A program made the position numbers and the translations under genes. Below are positions 39,854 to 50,960 of a stretch of DNA of 64,000 bases, piece after piece; position 1 is the first letter of the stretch; each line of letters starts with the position of its first letter. A model generated the notes under the pieces. The model searched no databases. It saw only the letters and a list, made by a program, of their open reading frames with translations, and was not told where the DNA came from. Location: the NCBI GenBank assembly GCA_020809705.1, contig CP085830.1, positions 4,774,001-4,838,000 of the forward strand. Direction: 5' to 3'. Source of the DNA: Calonectria ilicicola. Lineage: Eukaryota; Ascomycota; Sordariomycetes; Hypocreales; Nectriaceae.

Positions 39854-40516
39854 TTTGTCCTAGGCTGCGGATGGGGTCTGGGATAGATCAATGTTGAAGC
39901 GACTTGCAAGGCCTAACTTGGCTTTGTTCGCCGTGAGAAGCTTGGGTAAAATTGGAAAATATACCTTAGCGGGGGGTCTTAAGCAGGGTATCTAGGTGGG
40001 GAAATTTCTAATGTCTCCTTCGGAGGTTGTCTCGCGAGGCCGAGTTCCCCCAATCCCGCCTTCGGAGATGGTCTGCGAGCGAGGCCCGAACTCTGCTGTG
40101 TTGCCTTCGAAGATCGCCTGCGAAGACGAGCCCCGAAATCTTTTGTGTCGCCTTTGCAGATCGGCTCCCGAGCACTCGCACGTCGCCACTCCGGGACAGA
40201 ACCCATCCAAGGCTCTGCTAGATTTGACTTTTCTATTCTACAGAACCCCTCTCTCAACGGCGGCGAGGCCGATGACTAATAGAGGAGCGCTATTTCGGTC
40301 TGGAAATGCTCCACTCCGACATGTCTGCGGACCTCATCACTGCGCTGGAGGCCGTGCGTGACGATGTCTACCGAGTGGTGCAGAAACTAGGGCCTGCATG
40401 GAAAGCTGCATGTGCTAGTTTCATTCTGCACTTCCTTCCTGCGTCTACTCGAAGCCACTTGTTCACCTGGCACGTGTCGTTCGAAAAGGTTCCCATAAAA
40501 ATTCTGCTCAACCGTT
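39854..40516. promoter_or_regulatory. Shared promoter region of a divergent gene pair
   Basis: The dioxygenase starts at 39853 on minus and the PLP enzyme at 40517 on plus, so this interval must drive both. It contains the GC-rich tandem repeat at 40017-40185. I did not find an unambiguous TATA box. Co-regulation is inference from arrangement only. Confidence 0.6.
40017..40185. repeat. Imperfect ~45 bp GC-rich tandem repeat, about four units
   Basis: Units begin at about 40017, 40059, 40104 and 40151. Each opens with CCTTCGGAG or a variant, followed by GAT/GTT...TGCGAG and then CGAGCCCCGA-like sequence; lengths are 42-47 bp. Short frames on both strands reflect the repeat and are not taken as genes. 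Confidence 0.75.
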
Positions 40517-41881
40517 ATGACAGAAGCATCACAATTTGGAGAAATATTTGGCGATAGGTACTACGCGTCGGCAACTGTATCTCAGATGTCGTCCTCCTTT
40601 CCTCTCCTCTCAGGCAGAGCCCAAGCAGAGGCAACAAGAGAGTCCCAGCAGACGATATGGGAAGTACTCAAGGATCAGTGGCATCCGGAAGATAACCCAA
40701 GTGGCTTCTTGAGTGTTGGGGTCGCCGAAAACCGGCTGATGCACCCCGAACTCAGAAGATATATCGCACAAGCCGTGAAATCCGACCATTGTGGCCTTAC
40801 ATACGGAGACGGTCCCGTCGGGAGCCATAATCTGCGCCATACCGTTGCACAATTTCTTTCACGATACTTCGAGTCCTACACACCTTTGCAAGCTTCCCAT
40901 GTCACTGTTACCAATGGAGTCTCTTCAGCTATCGAACATACAGCATGGGCATTTGCAGATCGAGGCGATGCATTCCTGCTAGGACAACCATACTACGGCA
41001 ACTTTGTCCCCGATATCTCTCTTCGCACGGGCGTGGAGATGATTCCCGTTAGTTTTTCGAATATCGACCCAACTAGTATTGGAGCTGTTCGGCGATACGA
41101 GGAAACGCTGCTTGAAGCCAGGAGCCGCGGTGTGCAGGTGAAAGCAATCGTCTTATGCAACCCTCACAACCCATTGGGTCGATGCTACAGCAGATCGGTG
41201 ATCGTGGAATATTTGCAGCTGTGCAACAAATATCAGATCCACTTCGTGAGCGATGAAATTTATGCTCTTTCGGTCTGGGATTCAAGCCATACAGCTTTTA
41301 CGTCTGTTCTATCCATCGATGTGAGCAAGTTCATAAGCCCTAGCCTTGTGCACATGCTTTGGGGGCCTTCCAAAGACTTCGGCGCGAACGGGTTGCGCGT
41401 AGGCTTCATCATTAGTCAACACAATGATGCTCTACATAACGCCTTGATGTCGGTTGGCATCTTCTCGTACTCTTCTTCAATTGCCGACCAACTTGTAGCG
41501 ACCATTCTGTCAGACACGGTCTTTACAGAATCCTATATCGTCGAAAATCGGTCGCGACTCCTGAACGCCTATAACCACGTTACAGCTCAGCTATGTAAAT
41601 ATAGTATAGAATATGAACCCTGCTCGGCGGGATTCTTTGTATGGGTGAATCTGGGCGCATACTACTTCCAAAGGCATCCTAGTATTGAGGGGCAAGCCGA
41701 TGTCACCGATCACATTATGAGAGTTCTACTGGACCACAAGGTATTTCTCGCCAGTGGCAAAACCTTCGGCAGTGAAGTCCCAGGGATGTTCCGCATAGTT
41801 TTTGCCCACCCATCCGAGTACGTCGATGAGGCATTACGCAGAATTACTATGGCGCTAGACCTAGGGGTTCACTCTTCTTGA
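40517..41881 (+). CDS. ACC-synthase-like PLP enzyme (class I/II aminotransferase fold)
   Basis: A single exon of 454 codons; the family would favour the Met at 40586 (MSSSFPLLSGR, 431 aa). PLP-fold marks: LSVGVAENRLMHPEL near the start, TNGVSSAIEH, CNPHNPLGRCY, SDEIYALSVW, the PLP-lysine motif GPSKDFGANGLRVG and a C-terminal FRIVFAHP. The SKDFGxNGLR form is typical of the ACC-synthase-like branch. In fungi this branch includes C-S lyase or aminotransferase-like enzymes of secondary-metabolite clusters, so true ACC synthesis should not be assumed. It is divergent from the dioxygenase. No targeting signal was seen. Confidence 0.9.
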   Translation: MTEASQFGEIFGDRYYASATVSQMSSSFPLLSGRAQAEATRESQQTIWEVLKDQWHPEDNPSGFLSVGVAENRLMHPELRRYIAQAVKSDHCGLTYGDGPVGSHNLRHTVAQFLSRYFESYTPLQASHVTVTNGVSSAIEHTAWAFADRGDAFLLGQPYYGNFVPDISLRTGVEMIPVSFSNIDPTSIGAVRRYEETLLEARSRGVQVKAIVLCNPHNPLGRCYSRSVIVEYLQLCNKYQIHFVSDEIYALSVWDSSHTAFTSVLSIDVSKFISPSLVHMLWGPSKDFGANGLRVGFIISQHNDALHNALMSVGIFSYSSSIADQLVATILSDTVFTESYIVENRSRLLNAYNHVTAQLCKYSIEYEPCSAGFFVWVNLGAYYFQRHPSIEGQADVTDHIMRVLLDHKVFLASGKTFGSEVPGMFRIVFAHPSEYVDEALRRITMALDLGVHSS

Positions 41882-43057
41882 TAATAACCCAGAAACATTT
41901 GTGCATTTCTCTCCATCCTTCTGAACACATTGTGCCACGCCTAGGTCTCATTGATTGTGTATCCACAGCCAACAGATATTGCCAGCTGCGCCCTCGTTGG
42001 CTCGGTGATATAAATGATATCAATCTGATACGTGCAGCCAGCCAACTACAGTCCTGCTCGCTGAATACACCCAGTCGATATGTATTACTTACTAGCTCGA
42101 CTTTCACCCATACTCCCGTACACGACGACAGCGTAGATCCTTTTGGCGACAAAAACATTTACATTTCTTTACTGTTAGTAGCTAGTAATTAATTGCTTTG
42201 TAACGAAGGTCAGAAAACAGTTGGCAGATCGAAACCATTTCTTTCTGAAAGCGGACGTCACAATGTTAACCAGTCTCCGTCAACTAGCAATTATAGGTAA
42301 TCATTCTGTCTTTCAGCGATTTTATTACCCCTTGAATACTTAAATATTTACTTCCCAGCGTTATTTCTACGAGTCACAAGCACTCTATTATAATGCAAAA
42401 CAATTGGCACCGACAAAGATGTGTAGATTTTTTGGTCGTCAAAGGGGTGGGACTCTCTCTCGTTTGGATCATGTGCGAAAGGCAACCTCGAACTGTCATA
42501 TTGCCCCATCCTCTGCGATCGCCTTGTCATAGTGCCGAATGGGATACGATTGTGACTCGCGCCGCAATTCCCGCCACCCGGTTATGGGGCTGGTGGGCCA
42601 TGATGGATGGGAGCCTGGCCCATCTAGGGCGTCCAGTAGGATGAGCAGGATGGCCCGTCTGTCTGAGCAGGGCCACAGTCTCTCGTGACGTTGTGCAATT
42701 TACGAGCGACAGGATGGTTTAACACAAGAAAAATAAGTCGTCCACTCACCGACGCCGGAGGGGCGTGCCAAGTGCGCAACCGCCATCCCCCACCAGAAGT
42801 GCGAAGTATGTCGAGCCGCTGTGCCCAGGTGTCTTAGCACGACGCCCCCTCTTCGGCCTGCCCCGGACCAAGGAGCCTAGGACACTAAGGTCACCCAATA
42901 GGGTGCTTCTTTTACAAGGCTGTTTGTTACTCGCGCCGACCGGAGTCCGTGGTCCGAGAAGGCCGAACATCAATCCTCAGGAGAAGATGCTTAAAAAAGA
43001 ACAGGACCCGGACTCCCAATCAACCCATTCCTCAGAGCAAACATACACACAGTTATA
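41882..43057. other. Intergenic region with an imperfect inverted repeat
   Basis: No convincing gene is present. The stretch contains the inverted repeat at 42093-42505 and a GC-rich part from about 42740 to 42970. The FAH-family gene starts at its right end. Confidence 0.55.
42093..42505. repeat. Imperfect terminal inverted repeat, possible MITE
   Basis: Sequence around 42135-42180 (GATCCTTTTGGCGACAAAAA...) reappears as reverse complement around 42445-42395 (CACCCCTTTGACGACCAAAA...). Weaker similarity extends outward on both sides. The arms are diverged, and I could not fix the ends or a target duplication. Confidence 0.35.
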
Positions 43058-43994
43058 ATGGGCTTCCAATACCTAATCCGTTTTCGCGACAACGATGATG
43101 TCATTCAATACGGGAACCTCAGTAGCCCTCCCGATCTGGACACCATTGAAGGCACCACTGTGCAACTCGTCTCTGGGAACTTGCACTCAGGCTTCAACGT
43201 CGAGAAGTCAACGGCTGTGGTCAAAAAGGTTTGTTTTGCGACCACATGCTGAAGCTGGAATGCTAACAGGCGAATTAGCTGCTGTGCCCACTGCCGTCAA
43301 CCCCGCTAGTCACTTGCGCAGGAGTAAACTATCACTCACACATTGAAGAGACCAAGGTAAAGGGCATTCTTGACAAGATTCCAGCGGGCTTTGCTAATCC
43401 AAAAAGCTTGAGGACATCCCGGAGCAGCCGGTTATCTTTGCCTCGAACCCTGACCGCCTAGCTGGTCCCAAGGATGACATCCCAATTCCGCCATCGGCTC
43501 AACATATGCTTGATTATGAGGGCGAGCTTGCCGTTGTCATAGGACGAGACGGCAAGGACATTCCTGAAGATGAAGCACTCGACTATGTGCTCGGCTACGC
43601 TGCCGGAAACGACATCTCCCTCCGAGGCACTATGCCCATGATGATGATGGCATTCTCTGTTAGCTACTTGAAATCATTTGACCAGTTCGGCCCTATTGGT
43701 CCAGCTATTGCATCAACATCCGTGATTTCGGATCCGCAGCAACTGCCATTTGTTACAAGAGTTAACGGCGAGGTAAAACAAGACAGCAACACGTCTGATA
43801 TGCTGTTTAGTGTGAAGCAAATCATCGCATATGCCTCTCGGGGCCACACCATTCACAGAGGAACTGTGCTCTTGACGGGAACCCCTGCCGGTGTCGGGTG
43901 GACTACTAATGGTCTGCTCAAGGATGGAGATGTGGTAGAGGTTGACTTCGGCAGACTAGGCAAGATATCAAACAGGATGGTATTCCAAAAATAG
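43058..43994 (+). CDS. Fumarylacetoacetate hydrolase (FAH) family protein
   Basis: Model: exons 43058-43228, 43279-43356 and 43407-43994; two 50 bp introns (donors GTTTGT and GTAAAG, GCTAAC/GCTAAT branch sites); 278 aa, all phases close. FAH-fold enzymes act on C-C bonds of 2-keto or acylpyruvate compounds, as hydrolases, decarboxylases or hydratases. Motifs: CAGVNYHSHIEET, FASNPDRLAGP, the metal-binding LDYEGELAVVIG, YAAGNDISLRG, LLTGTPAGVGW and GDVVEVDFGRLG. Metal-ligand acidic residues of the family are present. The dioxygenase and this gene together resemble two steps of a meta-cleavage route. No targeting signal is visible. Confidence 0.92.
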
Positions 43995-44989
43995 TGTCGG
44001 TGGTCGGCGGCATGAGCATGTATACAGATACACCTCTTGACAAATTTAAATGGCACTTGGTGAATAGCAAACTTTGCAGATACTCTCTAGCCTATGCCTT
44101 CTATCAACAGTATAATAAATTAGCTTACAATAGACGCGAGGCTTAATTGGCTCGAGGACATATTATATAGGCGTAAGTAAAAGAGTCAAAATAATAAGTT
44201 GAGGCAAATATATTGAAGTTCTAAAAAAGTTAATATCAAGTTTGTCTTTTAAGTATGACAATTATTTATTGTTAAGTTTTTGACTGTTAATTATAGGGCG
44301 TATTAAGTCTCAAGAGTTCAACTTATAAAGAGCATGATATAGTGATATTCTGATTCTATAGCACAAAAGGAGGGAGCACTCATAATGTGGTATAAAAGCT
44401 CTATTCTATAAAAGAAATCAAAATTAGAATGAATGATCGCTGTGTACTTATATACTCCGCGTTGCAAGGATACCAAGACATCAGGCGTATAACAGGGTCA
44501 GTGCTCCTAATCTGTGACACCTATTGCCACAGATTCATTGTATAGTTGGCTCCGCAAGGATTGGAACGACCTCGGACGGAGGGTATATTGAATATTATCA
44601 ACATCATCATCATCCTTGCAATGGTCCTTTCAGGTGCAGAATTGTGCTAATGAGAGCTCTAGAGCCTGTATGCATAAAAATATGATTGAACACTAACGTC
44701 CGCGGAACATTCCAACCTCTACTGCCGTATCTGCGCCATCAAGATAGGCAGAGGCGCCGATAGTCTCCATCTGCGCAACGGGAAGAGTACATGAAATCTA
44801 ACAGACTAGCTACACGACTGCAAAATCCATGATAGTTAGTATGATTAAAACCTAGGCTAGGGAATTCCTGCCAAAATGGGATGCCCCGTGACTGCTGCAC
44901 TACTTGGTTCCGATCTTCACACCTCGAGTCTAAAGCCATAAATGTCACAATGCGGGAGGAAAGCTTCTTCTCAAATAGCCTAGGATGGC
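43995..44989. other. Intergenic region, convergent 3' ends
   Basis: It lies between the 3' ends of the FAH-family gene (plus) and the NmrA-like gene (minus). The sequence is A+T richer than the genes and has no convincing frame or repeat. Confidence 0.55.
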
Positions 44990-45955
44990 TCACAGTTTCG
45001 TGAGAATATCCTTGGTCACTTTCTCAGCATCCATATCCGAAAGTACTTCCAGTCCCAGGGCCTCATTGTCCACTGATTTGAAGTGACCACCATAGCCTTG
45101 GCCAAAAGCAGCGCACAGCGCAAAAGTATGAAGCACCTGAGATTGAGGGACTCCACTTTCAAGGCGTTCTCTAGCCCCGGCCTCAAGCACGGCCGTGCTG
45201 ACAGCCTCAGTGGCCCATGCCGCGGTCGGGAAGGTCTCTTTGGCCCATTGAAGAAGCTTAACCTGGGTGAGCGCACAATCGTGGATGTTGACAGCCCTGT
45301 TCTTGGTTGCTTCCAACTTAGAAAGCACTGCAGCTACTGCACCGGCGGCAGTGCAGATCCGAGTTGCTGAGAACGGCTGATTTCCTCCATCGTAGAAGTT
45401 GATCTTCTCGTTTTTGACATCTAGGATCATTCCGTGAGGCAGTGCCCAGTCCAACAGTACATTGGTATAGATAAATGTGTAGGTGAAATAGTCGGTCGCC
45501 ACCGTTTCCAGGTACGTCTCCACGGCCAGTTTGGGTTCGTAAACAGGTAGCTTGCGAACTTTCTCGTTTTGCAAATCGGATCCAAACTCCGAAGGGATGA
45601 ATCTTTTGACACCTGCCGCTTTTGCCGCATCGATCAAAAGCATTTGAGCCCTGACTACATGTCTCGGAAGGACAGATACTACGGCGTCCTGACCTTGAAG
45701 AGCCTTTTCAAGTGACACACGTGACCCATAATCAACATCAACTCGCGTAGCACCTGCACAGGTCTCACTGGTCGAGGCCGAGCGGTACAAGGCGGTGACG
45801 GTATAGCCTCGGTCTACCAGAACACGAACGACTTCCGAGCCAAGATTTCCATTAGCCTAGAGATACATTAGCTAGAGCTTTCTCCTCCCACGACGCCAAA
45901 TCCTTACACCGGCAACGGTGACCTTGCCGATGGCGTCATTTCGAGTGTAGGCCAT
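44990..45955 (-). CDS. NmrA-like / isoflavone-reductase-like oxidoreductase
   Basis: Model: exon 1 45955-45908, intron 45907-45857 (51 bp, donor GTAAGG, branch GCTAAT, acceptor TAG), exon 2 45856-44990; 304 aa. Joining gives the nucleotide-binding motif VTVAGANGNLG (residues 12-22), which the unspliced frame lacks. Downstream are VDVDYGS, VVSVLPRHV, GVKRFIPSEFGSD and TYTFIYTNVLLDWAL, typical of fungal NmrA-family proteins. The family covers NAD(P)H-dependent reductases and redox sensors. It is distinct in sequence from the NmrA-like gene at 12981. Probably cytosolic; substrate unknown. Confidence 0.88.
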
Positions 45956-47502
45956 CTCAACCACTGGTCTTTACGGGGCCTATAAACGAAGCAGAGGAAT
46001 TTGGTGTTCTTTGCCGATGCTGGGGGGCAAGGAGGTTTGCCGTGGCGGTCAGAAAGACTGGAAAAATGTGTTCGGGTTGCTGGCTGGGAGTTTTGACCTC
46101 TGTGCAGCACAATTTCTTTGCTGGGCTTAAAATATAAAACAAATGACTGGCAGCTACCTCGAACAGTCACCAAGATAAATGCAGCCACGAGTTACTTCCT
46201 AGCAATGCCTGTCGGAGGTCGGCCGGGCGGAGGCCGAAACACCGCATGATTAGTAACGTTGAAAGTCCAGAGTTGGCAACGCGGAAAGCCTACAGAGTCG
46301 CGAAACGCATTCTAGGGAGGTTTCTCACCACGATAGATTCAAAATTACGGCACACATACCAGCCATACACTAAGATATTACAATCACGGGTCTCGTATCA
46401 ACCTGGTTCGTAGAAGATTTAGTTCTCATGCGAGACGGCGCCCCTAATTCGGGACATGACTAAAAAACAGGCCAGAGCGAGTATTTTCCCAAGGCTGCTC
46501 TTTAGCGGTTGACCGTCCCCAGAAAATAACGTTTGGATATTTCCTAACAAAAGAAGGCACGCTCAGGCTATCCGCAGAATTTTGGGCACAACTTTAGACC
46601 AGGAGATTTAGATAAATGTCCGATATCAGCAGCAATCTCGATATCCAGCGAATTGATAGACTTTGACGTTATGCAAACTGTAACAACGTGAAACCCCCCA
46701 GATTTATCTCGTTCAATAGACTTTAAACCGCAATTTTGTCTCGAGATCTGAATACGCTAGGAGGAGGGAATGGGGCACGACGACATGGATTGTCCTTGCA
46801 ACTATGTGATATTTGCATCTGTAGTGGTACAGCAATTTTTGTCCCTTGTTGAACGCCACGCTCCATTCTATCCACCAATAGTAGTACGTAAGTTACCCTT
46901 TTAGTCCAAAAGAGACAAGAACTCTGACTCGAGCTTTGGAGGTCTTCAGACGCCGAACGCTCCACATCCCCACCCCCTTCCCCATAGCAAGATTGTGGGG
47001 GGATCGAGCTTTCCCCGCCCCGAAGGGAGTCACAAACAAAGCACTTCTCAATTCACGAGTGGGACAGGCGGTGATAGGATCTCGCTCCCGAGCCCCGACC
47101 TTCGCGAGCCAGATCTCTGCTATTACCTGTCTACTCGCTACTCCATCTCACGCGCCTCGGTCCGAGTTTACTGTCAGCCTCTTTTGCCACTAAACTTTTA
47201 GATAGAGGAACGCCTGCTCCGGGTGATCAAGTGGTTTGGCGAAAAGTAATCTAGTGACCCGTGTCGTTGTATCACCATGCGCTTCCGGATGAGAATAAGT
47301 GAGCTGGCCCAGAGCTTTTCAGTTCAAAAACCCGTAGGTTCCGATTATCCGTTGTAATGTCCTTTTCCTTGCAGCAGATGCAATCACACCACTTCATCCC
47401 TTGCAGCTTGTCATTAGATTTTTTCTTTGACTGGACATTTATCCTAAAGATGCCCCCATCCGCCTAGCTCTGTGCTGTCAACATGCCCCTCAAGTTGAGG
47501 GG
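45956..47502. other. Long intergenic region
   Basis: About 1.5 kb of mostly normal composition without a gene I can support. Short frames overlap on several strands. It includes the NmrA-like promoter on its left. No RNA gene, tandem repeat or LTR was seen. Confidence 0.5.
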
Positions 47503-47996
47503 ATGTGCAAGGTGGTGCAGCCTGGCTATGATAGTAGGTGGAAGGGCCTCACCCCCCGCCCGCTCCCTTTCTCCCCTTCCCCGCCACAGCAATGCCTCAC
47601 TGTAGACTCTAACCTTGATGAATGGCAGTCATCCACGTCTGTATGGACCTCGCCACGTCGATCTCGGAACTCCCTAATCTGCTTCGCGGCAAGACCCCGA
47701 AGCCATCGTCTGGCCACGGTTCCAATGCCAATGGCGAGTCACTTGTATCCGGATCCGATATTCAGGGCATTCTGATTGGGGGTGGATGGACGCCCGAAGA
47801 CGCCGAGAAAATATGGGCCGCATGCGAAGAAGTAAAGCCAATGGTCTTCTTCACGGCCGAAAAGAAAGTCATCCGACCTGCTGGTGCGACGGGGCCACCT
47901 AGTGCAGCTGAGCTGAAGAAGAGGCTCGCCGACGCGTTTAATGCTGCGCCAAAGACCGAGAACGGCCAATGGAAGATAGGAAAGTACCCTTTCTAG
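47503..47996 (+). pseudogene. Small conserved-type fungal protein with probable frameshift
   Basis: The C-terminal frame (47622-47996) carries GILIGGGWTPEDAEKIW and VMFF-like strands that resemble a family of ~150 aa uncharacterised fungal proteins by eye. The expected N-terminal part (PGYDSRWKGLTP...DEWQ) lies just upstream in another frame (47503 on). The two would join if one base were missing near 47626-47632. No intron with normal signals explains the switch. It could be a pseudogene, an error in the sequence, or only the downstream frame might be real. Function unknown. Confidence 0.4.
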
Positions 47997-48239
47997 AAGA
48001 TAACCTAGTTATTCAAATGATCCCATTGGGCTCCGATTTTTAATCAAATTAGCGCCTTCGATTGTCTTGAGCCCTTCAAACGCCGGAGGGTGAACTTTGT
48101 CTCAAGGGTGATTTCAGTATAACCAAAGAGCTGCCATTCAATAGAGTAGGATATGTTCTCCTGTAGCGAGAGCAGTTTTGTGAACTAGCAACGACAACCA
48201 TAGATCCACTAGCATTTCTAGCAGATGATTAAAATCGAA

Positions 48240-49018
48240 TCTAGGGTCAAGTGGCACCATCTGCGAAGAGATGCTTGGAGATAGTTCCATACGCTTTATG
48301 ACTCCTATTCGGACGAGTGGATGGCAGTATCTGGTATTTACAGTGTGGCAATGTATCACGCATCCCAAAGCTTAGCCTTGACTATCGGGGAAGGCTAGGA
48401 CGACCATCGACGCGCCACGCTTTGATGCATCGATACAGTACGCCCTCCAGTGTCGCCCCGTTTTCGTTAGCAGACTTCAAAAGGCCCAACGGACAGTAGG
48501 AACGTATGCTGACTCCATAATAGGATTTCAAAACTTGTTGTCGCTGTGGAGTTGCTCCTTGAAAGTCGAATGGCAGGTAGAGGAAAGCCGTAGCCCGCAA
48601 CTGAACGCTTCTGTCACTAGAGAGAACATGTGCTCGAGAGCTCTCGAAATCCTTTCCGGGCAGGTATGTGTCCATATGAACACCACCTGCAGAGTTTCCG
48701 AGGAGGAGCTCAATTTTCTCGGCTTTATTAGGATCGGTAGCATTGGTCTGCAACCAATCAATCACCAACGCCCAGGTCCTTGTCGCCAGATGGAAATTGT
48801 CCGCTGCGAGACACTAGTCGATAGTCTGGGACTAGTACCGTGAAGCCAAGCCTTTCAGCAAAAATGGCCGATGTTGCTATAGACAAGGCCATTCTCGATG
48901 GCGGGCAACTGCTTACACCCTGTGACAAACCCGGCACCATAAAGAAAACCCAGCACCGGTCCCACCAAGAGGCTATTGCTGGATGTGTTCCGTATGAGAA
49001 TGTTTTCTTTGGCGTCAA
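48240..49018 (-). pseudogene. Frameshifted alpha/beta hydrolase (carboxylesterase-like)
   Basis: Pieces of an alpha/beta-hydrolase occur in order but in different frames: KTFSYGTHP, then FLYGAGFVTGCKQLP (oxyanion-hole region, family HGGG), then AERLGFTVLVPDYRLV, then VIDWLQTN with the nucleophile elbow GNSAGG. Frame changes fall near 48980, 48860 (a T run) and 48772 (a G run). About 25 residues near the N-terminus also seem missing. The clear second half (48382-48768) is open to LYLPFDFQG, after which similarity fades. Two shifts are in homopolymers, so sequencing error is possible for those. The active-site Ser elbow survives but a full-length product cannot be made as read. Confidence 0.7.
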
Positions 49019-49801
49019 TTTTATCTTATCAGCTTGCTTTTGCAGTAACTTCTAGTAAATCGCAAAAGTAGGTCCTATAATAGAAGGAATGTCCCTTCCT
49101 AGAGGCAAAATATTATCCATTATATTAGTCACGGTTGATAGAATATTCATGAAAGTACAATCAAGCATATCTCGCAACTCATTAGGTTACCTTTTCATTA
49201 CTTGCTCCTCGTAGACTTTCTCGGTCTTCGCATGGCGGTGAGCCGAGGCCGAGGCCGAGTCTTGGTCGCTTCGGAGGTTCGGAGGTTCGGAGGCGACAAA
49301 CATTGTAAGCATTGGCCTAGTGAGCCTGAAGTGGGAAAGCTCCGTTAGTTACCCCATGCATATGGGTCTGCTTTCACTAAGAGCTTTTGCCCCCGCTAAC
49401 AACGATAGGGTCGCTCGCGACAGCACAGTTGGCCAGGGTCACAGAAAGCTTGGCAAGGGCTAGAAACTGTGGTATGGAAGGCTAATCGGCCTGCAGTTTC
49501 AAGACCCCAATTGCGATTTTTTTTTATTAGAGCTACCCAGTATTAAAAGTAAAAAGCCCATAGACCCACATATTCCCACTTTCGGACGTAGAAAAGGGAT
49601 ATAATTAGCTAGGAGAATAGTACTAAGCTATATCCTCAGCCACTTTCCTCCCCTTTCAGTAAGAGCTACCCGCTACCCGCTTTATATATATAAGATCCAA
49701 ATAGAAAACTAAGTCTTTTAACTAATATATTTAATTGTTACTTATAATATATTATATCTTAGAAATAAGCCTTAATAATTATAAACTAAGACCCTTATTA
49801 T
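49019..49801. other. Intergenic region with short GC-rich tandem motifs
   Basis: No gene is present. Near 49232-49253 GAGGCC recurs, and near 49269-49296 TTCGGAGG is repeated three times, resembling the units at 40017-40185. AGAGCTACCC occurs near 49530 and 49665. Composition falls to A+T rich after about 49690. Confidence 0.55.
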
Positions 49802-50286
49802 TGTTATAACCTAGACCAACCTACCTACCTAGAAGTCAAACCACAATATTAATAAAAGCCTAAATAAGGTCCATTTTTATTCTTAATAAGATTAATAATA
49901 ATTTATTTTTTTAATTAAGAAATAACTTGAGGAATTATTTTAATTAATTAAAGTTATTTTAATTTATTAAGATTATTTTAAATTATTAAAATTAATATAT
50001 TTATTTAGTATATAAGATTTATAGAAGTTATAGTTATTAGGGCTTAATTTAGTTTTTAATATAATTTAATTATTTTTAATTAATTATTTTAATTAATTAA
50101 TTTATTATTAAATATATTTTTTTTTATTATTTTTATTAATATATTTAATTTTACTTATTAATATCTTTTAATAATTATTATTATAGAATTTTTTTTTTAA
50201 TAAATAATAATAATTTTTACTTTTTTATTTTTTAAATTATAAAAAAATATTATTTCTTATTATATTTATAAATATAAATTATTATA
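49802..50286. repeat. Left LTR (485 bp) of small LTR element
   Basis: The first ~100 bp retain C and G; the rest is A+T converted. It aligns to 51896-52309 over its length except for a deletion in the other copy. Confidence 0.75.
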
Positions 50287-50960
50287 TATTAAAAGCTTTT
50301 ATTTAAAAAGATTATTTATATTAATTTTAAATAATATTATTATAATATTATCTTAATTTATTTTTTAAAATCTTTTTATTTTAAAAAAAGAAGATTTTTA
50401 TTTTTAAAATTTTTATTATTAATAATAAAAGTATAAAAAAGATTAAATTTAAAAATAATAAAAATGATAAGTAAATTAATATTCTTTAATAAAAGAATTA
50501 AAAGTTTTATAAAGATATATAATAATTTAATATTAATTTTTAATTTTATATTAAAGAAAATAATTAATATTTTAATTATATAAAGAAAATATTATAAAAG
50601 TTTTTAAATATATAAAATATTTAATTAATTAATTTAATAAAATTAAATATTTTAATAAATATATTTATTATATAATTATTATTTATTATTTTTATTAGAT
50701 TGATAATTATATTTGCATTAATAATTTATATAAAGAATTTAAAAGAAATAATTAAGCTTTTAGAGTTTTTTAAATAGAATAGCTTAGTTATAATTTTATA
50801 AAAGTAGATTATTTTTTTAAAATTTTATTATTAATATTTCTTATAATATCTTATTTATAAGGATTTTAAAGTTTAATATATAATTAGCTAAATAGAGAGT
50901 AAGATATTATATAATATAAAATTATATTTAAATAATTTTATTTATAATTTTTTAAAATTT

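Noticed and set aside
39979..40361. Several overlapping frames of 60-120 codons on both strands
   Set aside because: They arise from the GC-rich tandem repeat in the shared promoter, and their peptides repeat with the DNA unit.
42740..43058. Open frames of about 75-97 codons just upstream of the FAH-family gene
   Set aside because: They overlap on both strands in a GC-rich stretch, have no family features, and do not join the FAH gene in phase.
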